Assembly (NCBI GenBank): GCA_024138025.1
Contig: JAMXBD010000974.1
Span: forward strand, 479,571 to 543,570
Reading direction: 5' to 3'
Length of the DNA stretch: 64,000 nucleotides
From: Combretum micranthum
Taxonomy: Eukaryota > Streptophyta > Magnoliopsida > Myrtales > Combretaceae
Positions 35,527 through 47,867 of this stretch are shown here, one piece after another; within the stretch, counting starts at the first letter, position 1, and every line of letters begins with the position of its first letter. Under the pieces are notes generated by a model. That model was not told the DNA's origin and did not search any database. It saw only the letters and a program-made list of their open reading frames with translations. A program made the translations under genes and the position numbers.

Positions 35527-38500
35527 TATTACACTCCAAAGGATACTCTAAACATGACAATCCACTGCATGCGATATTAAAGTTTAGGAATAACGTTCGT
35601 TAGTCATGCAAAAGCTTCAACACCATATACAAAGCGTACTTTCACAACAATAGGAAACATCGGTGAGATATATTATTTAAGATAGTAAAAATTTGGCAAT
35701 CAAGAAAAATACTTAAACATTCATATTCATTACTTAAAGGTTAATAGCCTTACAATATCATAGGGGAATTCTCCTGATAATTCTCAAAATATCATAGTTT
35801 TACTTAACGGATAAATATAACCAAAAGATTTTAAAGGAAATGTACTCTAAAGTCTTCAAATAGAATTTCCCCAAAAGCTTCTCAAAAGCGTAAGTCCTAC
35901 CTGCAAAAACAATGATCCTATAATCATAAAAAATCTATTAGGCGGTAAGCGTAATGAGCTTAGTGAGATATTCCTTACGCAAAAGTACCCATAACAAAGC
36001 AATCAAATAGGCATATGAAATGCAATAACTATATGATCAAACAAATACATACGACTATCCGGATTCGTACGTAGAATGGATTTACACCCTCCATTCAACG
36101 TTAGGGAATGCTTTGAATGGGTTTAACGACCTTTGCATGGGCATCTTAGGGTTCCAAACAACTATACTATTAGTCCCCAGGCTTTTCTTCCCTAAAGTGA
36201 TCGATTCGGCTCAGCTACACCATGAGGCCGTATTTTTCGAACGTCATAATTTCTTAAGATATAGCTAAGCAGCTTACATTTTCGGTCCTACGCTGAGGAA
36301 TAGTAGCAAAATGCGAATATGATGTTCTAAGTGGTATGTATGATCAATTTAGTTATAAGGAATCTCTGATCCACAATTAATCTCATTTAAAGCAATCAAT
36401 CAATATTCGCACACATAGCATAATACGTAGAAACAATTTATATTAATCAACCAATCGAGTTTCGATATACTTGTCGTTCATTGATCACACATAATGAATC
36501 ACGTACATAATTCCCATGATAATCTCACATGCATACCAATTATATCTTTTTTCTAAATTCACCCTACTTTACAAGCAAAAGCTCAAATACATAAAACATA
36601 AAGGAAAACTCAATCGATCATGACAATCTTTATCAGTCGAAGTAATCCTTAGGAAAGAGAAGGTCTTGGTCCTCATCACCTAGAAAAAAGAAATACCCAA
36701 AATGAGTATTTCATCCAAGTTTTAGTTAAATTTTTTAATTTTATTTTACTATGTTCGTCAAAATTCGGATAATAAGAAATTACAACTTAAAATGGCTATA
36801 ACTTGCTCATTTTAACTCGGGATTTTGCATATTATATGTCGTTTTCTACCTACTCGAAAAGATCTATCTATTTATAAAGTTATTTTTATTATAAAAAAGT
36901 CATTTAAGTTATAAAAAGGCTCAGTATAGAACTTACATGAAATTCTCAGCCCTTAAAACATAATTTTCCAAACTTTTTATCCACAAAAAATCTCATAGGA
37001 AGCATATAGATGTTTGTATAGTTGAAAAATCCTTTTTGTACACATAAACTCACATTACATGTGTGATTCAAGCGTTGTTGTCCAAACAATCTCCTTTAGG
37101 AATTTAAATATTGGAATCTATAAGTTTCCTTTGTAAGTTTTTGAAACGAAAACTAAGATTTTTAGTTTATTTCATATGAGTACTTTTTATATCTTAACTA
37201 CCATTTCTACTTCATAGACTTTATGAAAATAAGCTTTTATATTTTTGAAAACTTGTTACTTTATGTTGTTTAATGATATTATTTTTCTAAGTGTTTTCTT
37301 AACTAGTGAGTTGATTTTAATTTGACTTAGAAATTTAGCTAGTCCTTAGAATTTGTTAGAGTGTTGGTATGAGTTCATTTAAAAAGTTTTTAAGAAAAAT
37401 TTGCATAACAAATAATTATCAACATTAAAATTTAATAATAAATTTATTTTATTTTGAAAAAAGAGAGTAAAAGAACTTTATGACTATGTTTTGGAAAAAG
37501 CTTTACATAACATTAATACTTAAAAGTCTATAATGAACTTATTTAAATTTTTGAAAAGGATATTGTTGAACTATAATCCTAAGTTTTAAATGAAAACTTT
37601 TCTTAAGTGCCAAAATTATTTTTGTAATGAATTTAGTCTTAAATTTAAATAAAAGAAAAGAGCTCTTTTTATTTTCCTTTTATTTGCACAACAACATTAT
37701 GATTATGCATGAACATAAATATATAATTATATTATATGAAAAAAGATAACATATATGAAATATAAAAGACATAAGAAACTAAATAAGCATATGAATATAT
37801 AAATAAAGTCAAATATTAGAAGTCTTAGCTTTCAACAATGCTTCCAAAATAGAGGTAGGTTAGTCCCGAAAAGAAAAGGAAGAAATAAAATTCGAAAATC
37901 ATGGGACTCTTAGATTGATGTCAAGACTTCCTTGGACTTAGATTATGGACGAGTCCCATAAAATCAAAGAAAAGAAAGAAAATGAAAGAAAGAAAAGAAA
38001 ATGATTTTGACTTGATAAAGACAGGTCTAAGACTAGAAGAGCTAGTTTTAATAAATTACATAAAATAAATAAATCGCATAAAATAGATAAACAAGATGCA
38101 AGAGTATGAATAAAAGTTATATTAGTGAGCTTATGGGCTCTAAGAATATATATATATAAATATACTTAATAATATATAAAAGTTAGATTAGGAGCAAATA
38201 ATAAAACATAATAATATAACAACAATAATAATACTTGAACATTGTTAAACAAGATATGAACGTATTGTTGCTTCCATAATATCCATGGGTTTAGGAAATG
38301 CACACTATGGTCATGTTATGTTAATATGAATATGAAGAATATTTTAGAAATTTTTACTTAAGGTAAAGAAGTGGATGGTAGAAGAAAGAGGGATTAATGT
38401 TGTATGGAGATAGTAATGGTATAGCAAGAAAAAAGAGGTGGGAAGAAATTTTTGGAGAGAATTTTATTGAGAGAATTTGAGAGAGTTTTGGTATGATAAA

Positions 38501-39170
38501 TAAGTATGTGTAAAGAATGAAGGGGGAAGGGGTTATTTATAGATTTTTGGAGTGAAAATCAGATGTAGTAAAATAAATTGAAAAAGAAAAATAATTGAGG
38601 AAGAGAGAGAAGGATTTGCGTAGGCCATGGAGAAGAGGGAGAGGGGGAGATGATAAAAATTGATTTTTTTAATAAAAAAAAGTAAGTAAAGTATAGGAGA
38701 AGCTTAGTAAAAAGTAGCATTGGAAATATAAATGTAAGAAATAGGTTTATATGTTGTAAAAAAAATAAAGATAAACGAATAGTAGACAAGACAATTAAAA
38801 TACCGGTAGTAAGAAAAATATGCGTAAATGAGCTATATCTGGTATTTTTAGAAGTCGGAAAATTATAAATCTAATATTTTATGAATCCTTATATTATTAC
38901 GAGTCTAATGATGTTATCGAAATATTTTTATCGTTTCATATGTCCACACCTTGATTTCGAAAACTGATCCATTCGGATCCAAAACGAGCGAATTTTTGAA
39001 GAATATGATCTTTTTAAGCTATAACGCATTATTTCGGACTATACTCTTAGGTTATCTTATTTTTATTGTTTTTGGATTTAGCGTGTAGGATTATCGAACC
39101 TAGATTCACTAGACTTAATATAGAACTAAGTTGACTTTAGGGTTTTGATAAAAATGGAATCAAACTTTTC
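35527..39170 (-). mobile_element. Family B long LTR-like repeat, copy B2, inserted in family E
   Basis: Left end TATTACACTCCAAAGGATAC aligns base for base with the TGTCACGTCCTGAAGGATAC start of B1. Sense is minus: TATA box CTATAAATAACCCC at about 38529-38542, a CT-rich leader, acceptor TTTTCTAG at 36680 and a micro-frame. The right end near 39130 (GTTGACTTTAGGG) matches the end part of B1, but the exact boundary and target duplication could not be fixed. Confidence 0.75.
36633..36679 (-). other. Acidic micro-ORF after acceptor, copy B2
   Basis: After TTTTCTAG the frame reads GDEDQDLLFPKDYFD then TGA. Copy B3 reads GDERYEITLPEDYYD then TAA at the same place, so length, acidic start and DY(F/Y)D end are kept. 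Confidence 0.6.
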
Positions 39171-39199
39171 AACTTATATTGATTTTTTTATTATATAAA

Positions 39200-41180
39200 T
39201 TAAATATATCAGTTTTCTTGCAAACTCTTAACTTGACTTTAATGAATTCTATAAATATAGAGTAGGGGAGTTGGGGAGGGAGGGATAGAGATAGGAAGAG
39301 TGTGTGAAATCAAAATGAAATGCAATAAGAAAAATATATCATCTTAATAGTTGATGAGGTATGATGTATCTTTTATATTTTAGCTTTTTTTTTTCCATTA
39401 AATTTTATATCGTAGCTTATTTGATGTAAATTAGTAAACTCGGATAAAAATGTAAGTTCTCAGTTGAAATCCTAAGATTCTACAAGAAAACGATTCCATA
39501 CGTGAGTCAACTCTGAAGGGTCTCATAAATCGCATAGGTAAAATTGCGATTTTAACTACTATGCACCCAACCTTACCACACTCTCTGAGGGGGCCTAGGC
39601 GCTTAAAACTATTATATTCTCCTAAAATTATAATCAGGGTCACAACCCAGTCTGAGGATGCTTATTCCTAAGGTAAATGACTAAACACCAACCACTAAGC
39701 AATTAAGCCAAGTTCAAATATTAGTTTAGTTATTAGTCTACCTTAGCGAGTAATAAGCAAAACTGTGTATCTGTTAGTTGGTTTAAGTTTTCAAATCTCT
39801 TTCCAAAGCCAATGTCCGGTAACTACTTACAGTTGAAGTTATCGGCTTAAGCTTAATTATCTTTAATCAACTTACATTGTTTGTGAATTTAAAACATTTA
39901 AGCTTTTATACCCATTTAGGGATCTCATTAAAAAGGTTGCTTAGGCTTAAGGATGAAGTTTGAGAGGTGCATGGGCCTTTGCAAAAATTCCAATGAATAC
40001 ACCCCAGGTGCACAGCTCGTGCATTAGATCATGCACTACTAGATGAGAAAAGTTTGGAAACTCGAGAGGTACACAATCCAATACTTAAGCCCATGTATCG
40101 GTCGTGTACTTAAGGGTTAAAGAGATAAGCAATTGAGTGCACTTGACTATGTTTGGTTGTACGTCTCCGGAAGAGACTTGGATTAAAAGGGTATACGGTC
40201 TAGTACACAAGCTTGTGTATTGATGTGCACTTCCAAATTTAAGCTTTCCATGAGTAAGAGAGATACATGGCCTAGTATATGAACTTATGTACTGACCATG
40301 TTTCTTAAGAAAATTCTTTAAGGGGCTAGAGAGTTACATAACGTGGTACACAAGCTTATGTACTGGTCATGCATTTTTGGAAAACTTAAAATTCTAAGGT
40401 CAGAGGGTTACACGGTTTGGCACATGAACCTATGTACCCATTGTATGTATCTAGAGTTGTTTTGTTTTGTGTTTGTGTTTGAGAAGTTCAAAGAAAATGA
40501 TTCTTGGGCAACTTTAGAGGTTTCAAAAGAGTTAGATAATCGTGTTCAATCATGTTCTTTATTCATCAACATTCACCATCTCCTAAAAGCATGTTTAATT
40601 AAAAATTGATTATTCATAACAGCTTAAGTTTGCCAGTAACTCTAGTAACAAGGTTTTTATGAGATTTTATGAAACAACAGCGTTAGCTTACCATTTTTCA
40701 TTTTCAAGCTCATCCACACTAAAACCCATATTCATACAATTATATCCTCCAAGATTTAAGGACATTCACACATGAACACCATCCTTCATTAATCACCGTT
40801 TCTAGCAAAACCCAATACTAAATCATTCAAAATTCTCATTTTGCACCATTATGACATACCTAACTTCTTATTATTACAATTATCAATATAAGTAGTCGGA
40901 TTTCAGGATCTTACCTTGCTCAGAGTTTCCTCCTTGGGTGTTTCTAGCTACAAGAGAGATTCGTAGGCTACAAAATCATTTCAAAACTTGATTTCTTGTT
41001 ATCCCCATCAAATGCCACATACCCATCATGTCCTAAAAGATTATGGCATCGACAGTTCACCATGTAAAGTGTGTCCTTAACAAATTTTAAACTTAGGAAA
41101 AACATTCAATTAAACCTTAGAAAATAATTGAGTGAGCCTTTTGATTTAAAATTTTCTAAACATGATTAGAATTTAAAATA
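39200..41180 (-). mobile_element. Family E long LTR-like repeat, right segment
   Basis: Continuation of the repeat that begins at 34720. The block GGGGGCCTAGGCGCTTAA and the sequence to about 39760 aligns with 41850-42040 of family D, so D and E are related. On the minus strand a donor GAGCAAG|GTAAGATCC lies near 40915, followed downstream in sense by the 72-bp minisatellite. The right end near 41180 and the exact join after B2 are uncertain. Confidence 0.5.
39990..40455 (-). repeat. Diverged minisatellite, period about 72 bp, in family E
   Basis: Related units start near 39997, 40069, 40191, 40263, 40333 and 40408, spacing mostly 70-75 bp. The core is TACA(C/T)GG followed by a TAGTACACAAGCTT(A/G)TGTA block, which is itself close to a palindrome. 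The units are strongly diverged, so the array is old. Confidence 0.75.
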
Positions 41181-41336
41181 CTGAAAAACCTTATTTAAGA
41201 AGTAAAATTGTTAAGGCACTAGGGCCAATAAAATGACATTAGAAACTAATCGAAACATAATAAACTAATATGTCCATAAGTTTTGAAATCAATATAAATA
41301 AAATATATCAAAAGTTTTGGTTTAAATAGCTAGCTC

Positions 41337-41437
41337 TTAATAGTAGTCCTCTATGTCATACGCCTTAAACCCAATCTCATCCTCTTGTCCATATCCCTAC
41401 GAATCATGAAAAACATCAGTAACAAGGTCATCAGTAC
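41337..41437 (-). other. Micro-ORF relic after acceptor, copy D1
   Basis: After CATTTTCAG the frame starts TDDLVTDVFHDS, meets one TAG, and continues GYGQEDEIGF to end in DIEDYY and TAA. The GYG and the DY ending recall families A and B, so this looks like a relic of the same kind of exon. Confidence 0.4.
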
Positions 41438-42534
41438 CTGAAAATGAAGGAGTGAGTTGAAGCCCAGTACACAGCAATACAAACACATACTATATATACA
41501 TGCATTCTTATACTAATGCCGCAAACATTAATTTAAATATTAAATTAAGTGCAGCAAGCAACACAAGAGTACTTAAGATTTCGAGTGACACAACGGGAGA
41601 TCTGGGTTCTAACATCACCATAGCAATATCAGGGGTTGATGAGAGTAGCCGACTTCTTACCCAAAATAAAACAAAAAAATAACATCGTCTAAAGTTTACA
41701 GCAGTTATTCAAGCACCACAATCACAGTCCATCTATATTCATATAGTATACTAGGAACCATGATCCATAACTATGCCTTTATATAACTTTTTTTTGGGTG
41801 ACCGTTACGTCTGATGTTGTTCTCCTTATCAACTATTCACTAAGCCACAACAAGATGGCCTAAGCGCTTAACTATCATGTCAGGGTCTAAGACCTTAACA
41901 AGGCATCACTCTTTGACTTGAGATGACTAAGCATAACCAACACACATTATTAGCCGATTTTGAATATTAGTCTAATTATTAAATTCTTAAATTCTATCCT
42001 TAACACGCAACAAGCATATGACTTCGTATTTATAACAATAAAGCTTTGGTGATGAACAAAATCAAGTATGAGAATGAGTAATGTCTATTACAGTAATAGT
42101 TGTGTATTACCATAACAATAGGTATAATCAATTCTATTAAGTTTTATTTCATAAATTATTCCACCTTATTATTTACATTCGAGATTTGAACCTTAAAGTT
42201 TCAATATTCATAAATGGCCTTAGATTGAAATCAAAATTTGAATTATTTTGTAAATTGTTCCTTGGGTCCATTGGTTTTTATAGAAATGTATAACAATTTC
42301 TTTAAGGCTAAATTCACTAGTTTATTAGAATTATAATAGCTTTCTACTTATTTACAACTACTAGCTACTTATGTTCTTTATGTCACTTAAGGTAGGGTGT
42401 ACTTGTTATTACTCAATCAATTCATTCGAATGACTGGTAGTGAAGTTCCTTGTAAATTGTTCATGCATAATCCAAAAATGCTACTAAGCACAAATTCATA
42501 ATTGTTCAATTCATTACCATACGTTTCCCATCTT

Positions 42535-42735
42535 CAAAGAGTCAATTTGATACGTAATTGAACTTTATGAGTGTTAATACTTCTTGAACTAACATCATCA
42601 ACTCTATTAGCTAACATGACATCTTACTTATTTTTTTATTTATTTTATCCTTATAATTATTATTTTATATTTTTACTCATTATTTCACTAGTATGATTAT
42701 AATTTTATTAGGGTTAATTAACTTATTAAGAATTT
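42535..42735 (-). repeat. Inverted copy of the AT-rich repeat at 47868-48323
   Basis: In reverse complement this aligns with both units right of the copia element, sharing GTGAAATAATGAGTAAAAAT, ACAATTATAATGATAAAAT-type sequence and GTTGATGATGTTAGTTCAAG. It is probably a MITE fragment. Confidence 0.6.
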
Positions 42736-43226
42736 ATAATCACAATTTATTGACTAGCCCACCCATTAATTAATTAAAACTCAATCAACATAAATTAACA
42801 ATTTAAAATGACCTTAGTTTATTGACCAACCCACCTACTAATCAACACATCCTAATTAGACTAGTCCTTTATTCTCGCCTTTTTTAATACTTTAATATTA
42901 GAGTATCTCATTACTCATTATAAAGATCACTTCTTAGTTATTGCTAAAAATTGAGCAATGTGAGACTAAAAATCGAAAACAAAGGTGCAAAACCTCAATG
43001 AAATGTATACTAATGAAAGGCAAAAGCCACTCCATTTAAAGTATATGTTCACAAGTAAACTAAGGAACTTCAATTAAGAACTCTTTTAAGGGGGAAAAAA
43101 TCAAGAACTAGGATTATAAGTAGTTTTTCTTGTTTGCTGCTTTTTACATAGGCTTACTATAAAATCGTGATGTCAGTTAAATTAAGGCCTCATTTCATTG
43201 GCAATTCCAATACAAAAATGAATAAA

Positions 43227-43494
43227 TATTAGCGTATCTATCTATATTTTTAGTAGTTATATAATTTGGTTATTAGCATATATGTCTATATTTAGTAGTT
43301 ATGTATATTTTTGGTAGATGTTTTATTTTTCTTTAACTATGTATATTTTGTATCAGTATATATTTGACAGTTGTATATTCTCAGGTCAAAGGGTTATAGG
43401 GTTAAGCAAAGCTTTTTTCTCCTATATATGAAGTTGTAAAATCTATGAAAAATAACAACAGCCTTTTCTTTTCATTATGATCTTTCTCTTTTCA
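43227..43494 (+). mobile_element. 5' LTR of the decayed copia element
   Basis: Starts TATTAGCG (TG decayed to TA) and ends TTTTCA against the primer site. TATA-like CCTATATATG lies at about 43421-43430. It matches the 3' LTR along its length with scattered differences, which indicates an old insertion. Confidence 0.85.
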
Positions 43495-43506
43495 TGGTAT
43501 CAGAGC
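43495..43506 (+). other. Primer-binding site, initiator Met tRNA
   Basis: TGGTATCAGAGC lies directly after the 5' LTR. This is the standard plant copia primer site, complementary to the 3' end of the initiator methionine tRNA. Confidence 0.95.
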
Positions 43507-43554
43507 CTAAACCCTAAACCTCTATAACTCAAATCTCAATACATAAGTGGTACA

Positions 43555-43986
43555 ATGAGTGGTGATGGTGGCAGCAATAATCTTAAGAAAATTGTTGGCG
43601 TGACCTCTTTAGCTATCAACATACCAATGTTGACTGCAGAACAAGTGCAGAAATTAATGAGTCCTTCTACCGAGAAACTATTTGGTAAGTCTTCAAATGG
43701 TATGATAAATAGCCATTGAATTATAGATAGCGGCGCATTGAATCACATGATAGTTTGCCTTGATTTATTAACTAATGTTATCACAACAACACCATCTCTT
43801 ATTGGTCTTCCAAATGATACCTATGCTATAGCCACCAAATGTGGCAAAGTGATGATGAATTCTGAATTGGTGTTAACAAATATTCTTTATGTTCCTAATT
43901 TGTCATGTCATCTTATGTCTATTGGACAACTTATTAGAGACATTAATTGCTTTGTAATATTTATTAACAAGTTTTGTGTGATATAG
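43555..43986 (+). pseudogene. Gag start fused to protease remnant of the copia element
   Basis: ATG at 43555 opens a frame with MSGDGGSNNLKKIVGV that covers only about 50 residues of gag. It is joined in frame to the protease, with an in-frame TGA at 43717-43719 where Trp is expected before IIDSGA. The D-S-G-A active-site block is kept. Most of gag, including the CCHC zinc knuckle, is missing, which explains the short element. The frame ends at 43986. Confidence 0.8.
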
Positions 43987-43995
43987 GACCTCACC

Positions 43996-44690
43996 TTGAT
44001 GAACATGATTAGAGTGAGTGAAATGAGAGATGGAGTTTATTATTATAAGGATGTGGCATTACATATGGCTATGAAGGCAACAGACATAGACCCGTATACC
44101 TTGTGGCATTTTTGTATGGGTCATCCATCAATACAACATCTCTCTCTTATACCTGATGTTTTAAGTAGTAATAGAGAGGCAATGCTAAATTAAACTTATG
44201 TGATATATGCTGTCGTGCAAGACAAACTAGATCTCCTTTTCTAACAAGTGAAAATAAAGTTGATGATTATTTGAAGCTTGTTCATTGTGATCTTTGGGGA
44301 CCATATCATGTACCTTCATCTTGTGGTGCACATTATTTTTTGACCATTGTTGGTGATTTTAGTAGAGGTGTCTAGGTTTATTTATTGCGTGATAAAACTG
44401 AGGCAAGCAATAGATTAGTTAAATTTTGCACTATGATGAAAACACAATTTATAAAGCTTGTTAAATGTATTAGAAGCGACAATGGACTTAAATTCACTGC
44501 AAGACCTATGCCTAACTTTTATAGAGAATATGATATAATTCATCAGACATCTTGTGTAGACACTCTCCAACAAAATGAACGAGTAGAGTGTAAACATAGA
44601 CACATATTAGATGTAGCCAAAGCCTTCATTTTCAGGCACATCTTCCTATTCATTTTTGGGGATGTGTCCTTACTGCAGTCTATTTAATTA
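43996..44690 (+). pseudogene. Copia integrase remnant
   Basis: The zinc-binding start is visible as LWHFCMGHPS. The core follows with HCDLWGPYH (first Asp), RSDNG (second Asp) and a NERVECKHRH block holding the Glu. Frame changes and stops occur near 44192, 44240 and 44373. The integrase order and spacing fit copia, upstream of RT. Confidence 0.8.
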
Positions 44691-45399
44691 ACCAAACACC
44701 TACACCATACGAAATTCTTTTTCAACAAAAACCAACCTATAGTCATATTAAAATTTTTAGTTCTTTATGCTATGTGCATCACAATCCTCACCAAAAGGAT
44801 AAATTTGAGTCTCGTAGTAGAAGATGCATGTTTGCTGGGTACCTATATGATAAGAAAGGTTGGTGGGTGTTTGATCTTGAACCTGAGGAATTTTTTGTTT
44901 CTTGTGATATTATCTTCTATGAAGTAATTTTTCCTTTTGCCACTATTGCTGATTCATCTAGTTCACAATCCTAGTATCTTAATTTTGTACATAATGGAAT
45001 ATATCGATGATATAGAGCTTATTGTGCATACTCCTACTTCTCCGATAAATATCAAAGTGAGGGGGGAAGGAGGGTAAGGGGTATGATTCATCCTCTCATG
45101 ATAAGGATTCTGCTTCACTAATATCATCAATTAGTGATAGTGTTCATGAACAAGCTCTTACAGGTAGAAGGTAGCACATAATTGCAAGGTTATGTATGTT
45201 ACACTAGTCAACTTGTTCATCCCATCTCTCAAACCCCGCTTCAAAAGGTCTCTTCAGGTATGCCTTATCCCATTGCTGATTATATTACTTGTAATAATTT
45301 CTCTGTAGGTCATAGAAAATTTTTTTGCTATTATTTCTGTTAATGTTGAGCCCAAGAACTTTCAAAAAGCTATGCAAAATCTAAAGTAGCGTGAGGCAA

Positions 45400-46870
45400 T
45401 GAAATAAGAACTTGAAGCATTAGAGTTAACAAACACATGGACTTTGGAGGACTTTCCTCCAAACAAAATACCTATAAATTGCAAATAGGTATATCGAATT
45501 AAGTATAATCCTGATGGGATTGTGGAATGTTTTAAAGCTTACCTTGTTGTGTTGGGTAATACATAGGTTAAAGGGTTGGATTATACCAAAACCTTTGCTC
45601 CTGTTGCAAAGATGACATATGTTTGATGTTTCTTATCGGTAGTTGTAGCTAAAGGCTGGGAACTTCATTAAATGGATATTAATAATGCTTTTCTCTATAT
45701 TGATCTTGTCGATGAGGTGTATATGAGATTACCTCCGGGTTTTGCTCCTCCTTACCCCAATACAGTTTGTCGACTTCATAAATCTTTATATGGACTTTGT
45801 TAAGCTCCTCGTAATTGGTTTGCTAAATTAAGTAGTACCTTGAAACAATATGGGTTTGTTTAGTCTTATGCAAATTATTCCTTATTCACCTATAATCACA
45901 ATGGTAAATTTGTTGGCATCTTAATCTATGTGAATGATTTAATTCTAGCTAAAAACAACACTGATGTATGTGCAAACTTCAAATGCTTCTTAAGTACATG
46001 TTTTAAATTGAAAGATTTGGGTCTTTTAAAATATTTCTTGGGAATTGAAGTAGCTTGTGGTTCTAATGGTCTTTTTCTTTGTTAATGGAAATATACTCTT
46101 GATATATTATATGAACATCGTATGTTGGGTGCTCGACTGGTTGAATTTCCCATGGACCAAAATCATTCTTTAGCTCTTACTATTGGGAAAGATTTTCATG
46201 ATCCCAGCAATATCGTTGTCTAGTGGGCAAACTCATCTACCTTACTATCACTCGCTTAAAACTTTGTTATGTTATTCATATTCTATCTCAATTTATGTAG
46301 GCCCCTGAACAAGTTCATTTTGATGCACACATGTGTGTGGTATGCTACTTGAAAGCTCATCCTAGTCAAGTTATTGTGCTACATGCTAGCAATGACATGC
46401 AGTTGTATGCTTGTTGTGACTCTGATTGGGCCAGTTGTCCACTTACTAGACATTCCCTTATTGGTTGCTTCATTATGCTTGGTTAATCTCTTATATCCTT
46501 AAAGACAAAGAAGCAGGTGACAGTTTCTCGTTCTTCTATTGAAGCTAAATATAGAGCATAGCTAGCACTAAATGTGAACTTGTCTAGTTGAAATCTTTTT
46601 TGGCTTCCTTAGGTGTTTTCCATACATCTTCTATGTAGCTTTTCTGTGATAGCCAGGCTACTCTCCATATTGATGTTAATTCTGTCTTTCACGAGCGAAC
46701 CAAGCATATTGAGTTTGATTGTCATTATGTACGCAAGAAGTTTCTTGATCACACCATTGCCACAACTTACATTCTCATAAGCAACTTGTTGACCTCTTTA
46801 CCAAGGCACTTAGGAAGTAGTAATTCCATTATCTTTTATGTAAGTTAGGCATTTGCGATCTATACACTCC
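45400..46870 (+). pseudogene. Copia reverse transcriptase and RNase H remnant
   Basis: RT blocks are recognisable around 45660-45740 (NNAFLY...DEVYM...PPGF) and near 45925, where the catalytic YVDD reads YVND, a mutated active site. RNase H blocks with SDWAS and the [13 protein letters not shown] stretch lie at about 46420-46740. Many stops and shifts interrupt the frame. 44690-45400 between integrase and RT is also decayed. Confidence 0.8.
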
Positions 46871-46875
46871 AACTT

Positions 46876-46884
46876 GAGGGAGAG
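46876..46884 (+). other. Polypurine tract of the decayed copia element
   Basis: GAGGGAGAG immediately precedes the 3' LTR start, as in the element at the window's left edge. Confidence 0.8.
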
Positions 46885-47151
46885 TAGTATCTTATCTATC
46901 TATATTTAATAGTTATATATTTTGGTTATTGGCTTTTATGTCTTTATTTAGCAGTTGTGCATATTTTTTGTAGATGTTTTATTTTTTTCTTTAACTATAT
47001 ATACTTTGTATCAATGTATATTTGGTATTGTATATTCTTAGGTCAAAGAGGTATAGGGTTAAGCAAAGCTTTTTCCTCCTATATATGGAGTTGTAAGATC
47101 TATGGAAAATAACAAGAGTTTTTTCTTTTCATTGTTATCTTTCTCTTTTTA
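46885..47151 (+). mobile_element. 3' LTR of the decayed copia element
   Basis: Starts TAGTATCTTATC and ends TTTTTA, aligned with the 5' LTR; both terminal dinucleotides have decayed (TG to TA, CA to TA). CCTATATATGGAG at about 47079-47091 matches the 5' LTR TATA region. Confidence 0.85.
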
Positions 47152-47156
47152 ATAAA

Positions 47157-47867
47157 AGCTTGCTAAGAAAAAGATGAAATGAATGACCTTAAATTGCCTA
47201 ACTTATTGAAGAGATTTTTCAACAATATCAAGACATGCACACATTTTAGTGAGAGTGGCTCTAAGTGTTAATAGGATTGGCATGGTTACACTTGAATTTT
47301 ACTGGGTTTGGTTATGCAAAAACTACCTAGAAATCCACCATGGCAAATCCACCACCGTCTTCAACTTGATTAACTAAACTCCACTCCATCAACCATCGCC
47401 TTCAACCCCAAAATACAAACCCAGAATAAAACACCACCTACAAAGTCAAAGACATCATGCAAACTCCTATCTACAAAACACCAACACTAAAATCATTAAA
47501 CACAACCACAATTAAACTCAACGATATAGTACACCAAGCCTACTCTAAATCACCTTCATCAAAAAACCAAAATCCATGACCACCAAAATAACCACAACAA
47601 CCACATCACAAACCACCAGCCAAACTCACATACAAACACCAACTCAAACTCATAAACTTTCCACCACTGAGTTAACTCACGCCATAAACTCAATACTACA
47701 TGCCATCTCTAACCCAAACGTAGACGTAGCAAACTAAACCAATTGACCAACCTTTAAGTTGCTAACTTACTGAACACAATGCCAATCAAACCAACCCATA
47801 TTTACTTCACCATTGTAATAGCCATCACGTGCTGAGCTAACCATCATTACACCACCAACATATGATT
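47157..47867. other. Strand-asymmetric CA-rich stretch
   Basis: From about 47330 to 47720 the plus strand is rich in C and A and poor in G, with many ACCACCA-type words. It has no open frame of note and I do not recognise it. Confidence 0.35.

Larger units (their letters stand above)
41204..43219 (-). mobile_element. Family D long LTR-like repeat, copy D1, candidate target duplication
   Basis: A unit from TGTTAAGGCAC (41209) to ...CCAATACA (43214) is flanked by AAAAT at 41204-41208 and 43215-43219. The duplication is low in complexity and could be chance, but both termini fit TG...CA. Sense is minus: an acceptor CATTTTCAG at 41438 is followed by an acidic frame with one stop inside. The block around 41860-42040 is shared with family E. 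Confidence 0.5.
43222..47156 (+). mobile_element. Complete but decayed Ty1/copia element with target duplication
   Basis: The element spans 43227-47151, with ATAAA duplicated at 43222-43226 and 47152-47156. It has two related LTRs of about 267 bp, an iMet primer site, a polypurine tract and remnants of gag, protease, integrase, RT and RNase H in copia order. At 3.9 kb it is shorter than most full copia elements because most of gag is gone. Stops and shifts throughout pol show it cannot move on its own. Confidence 0.92.
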
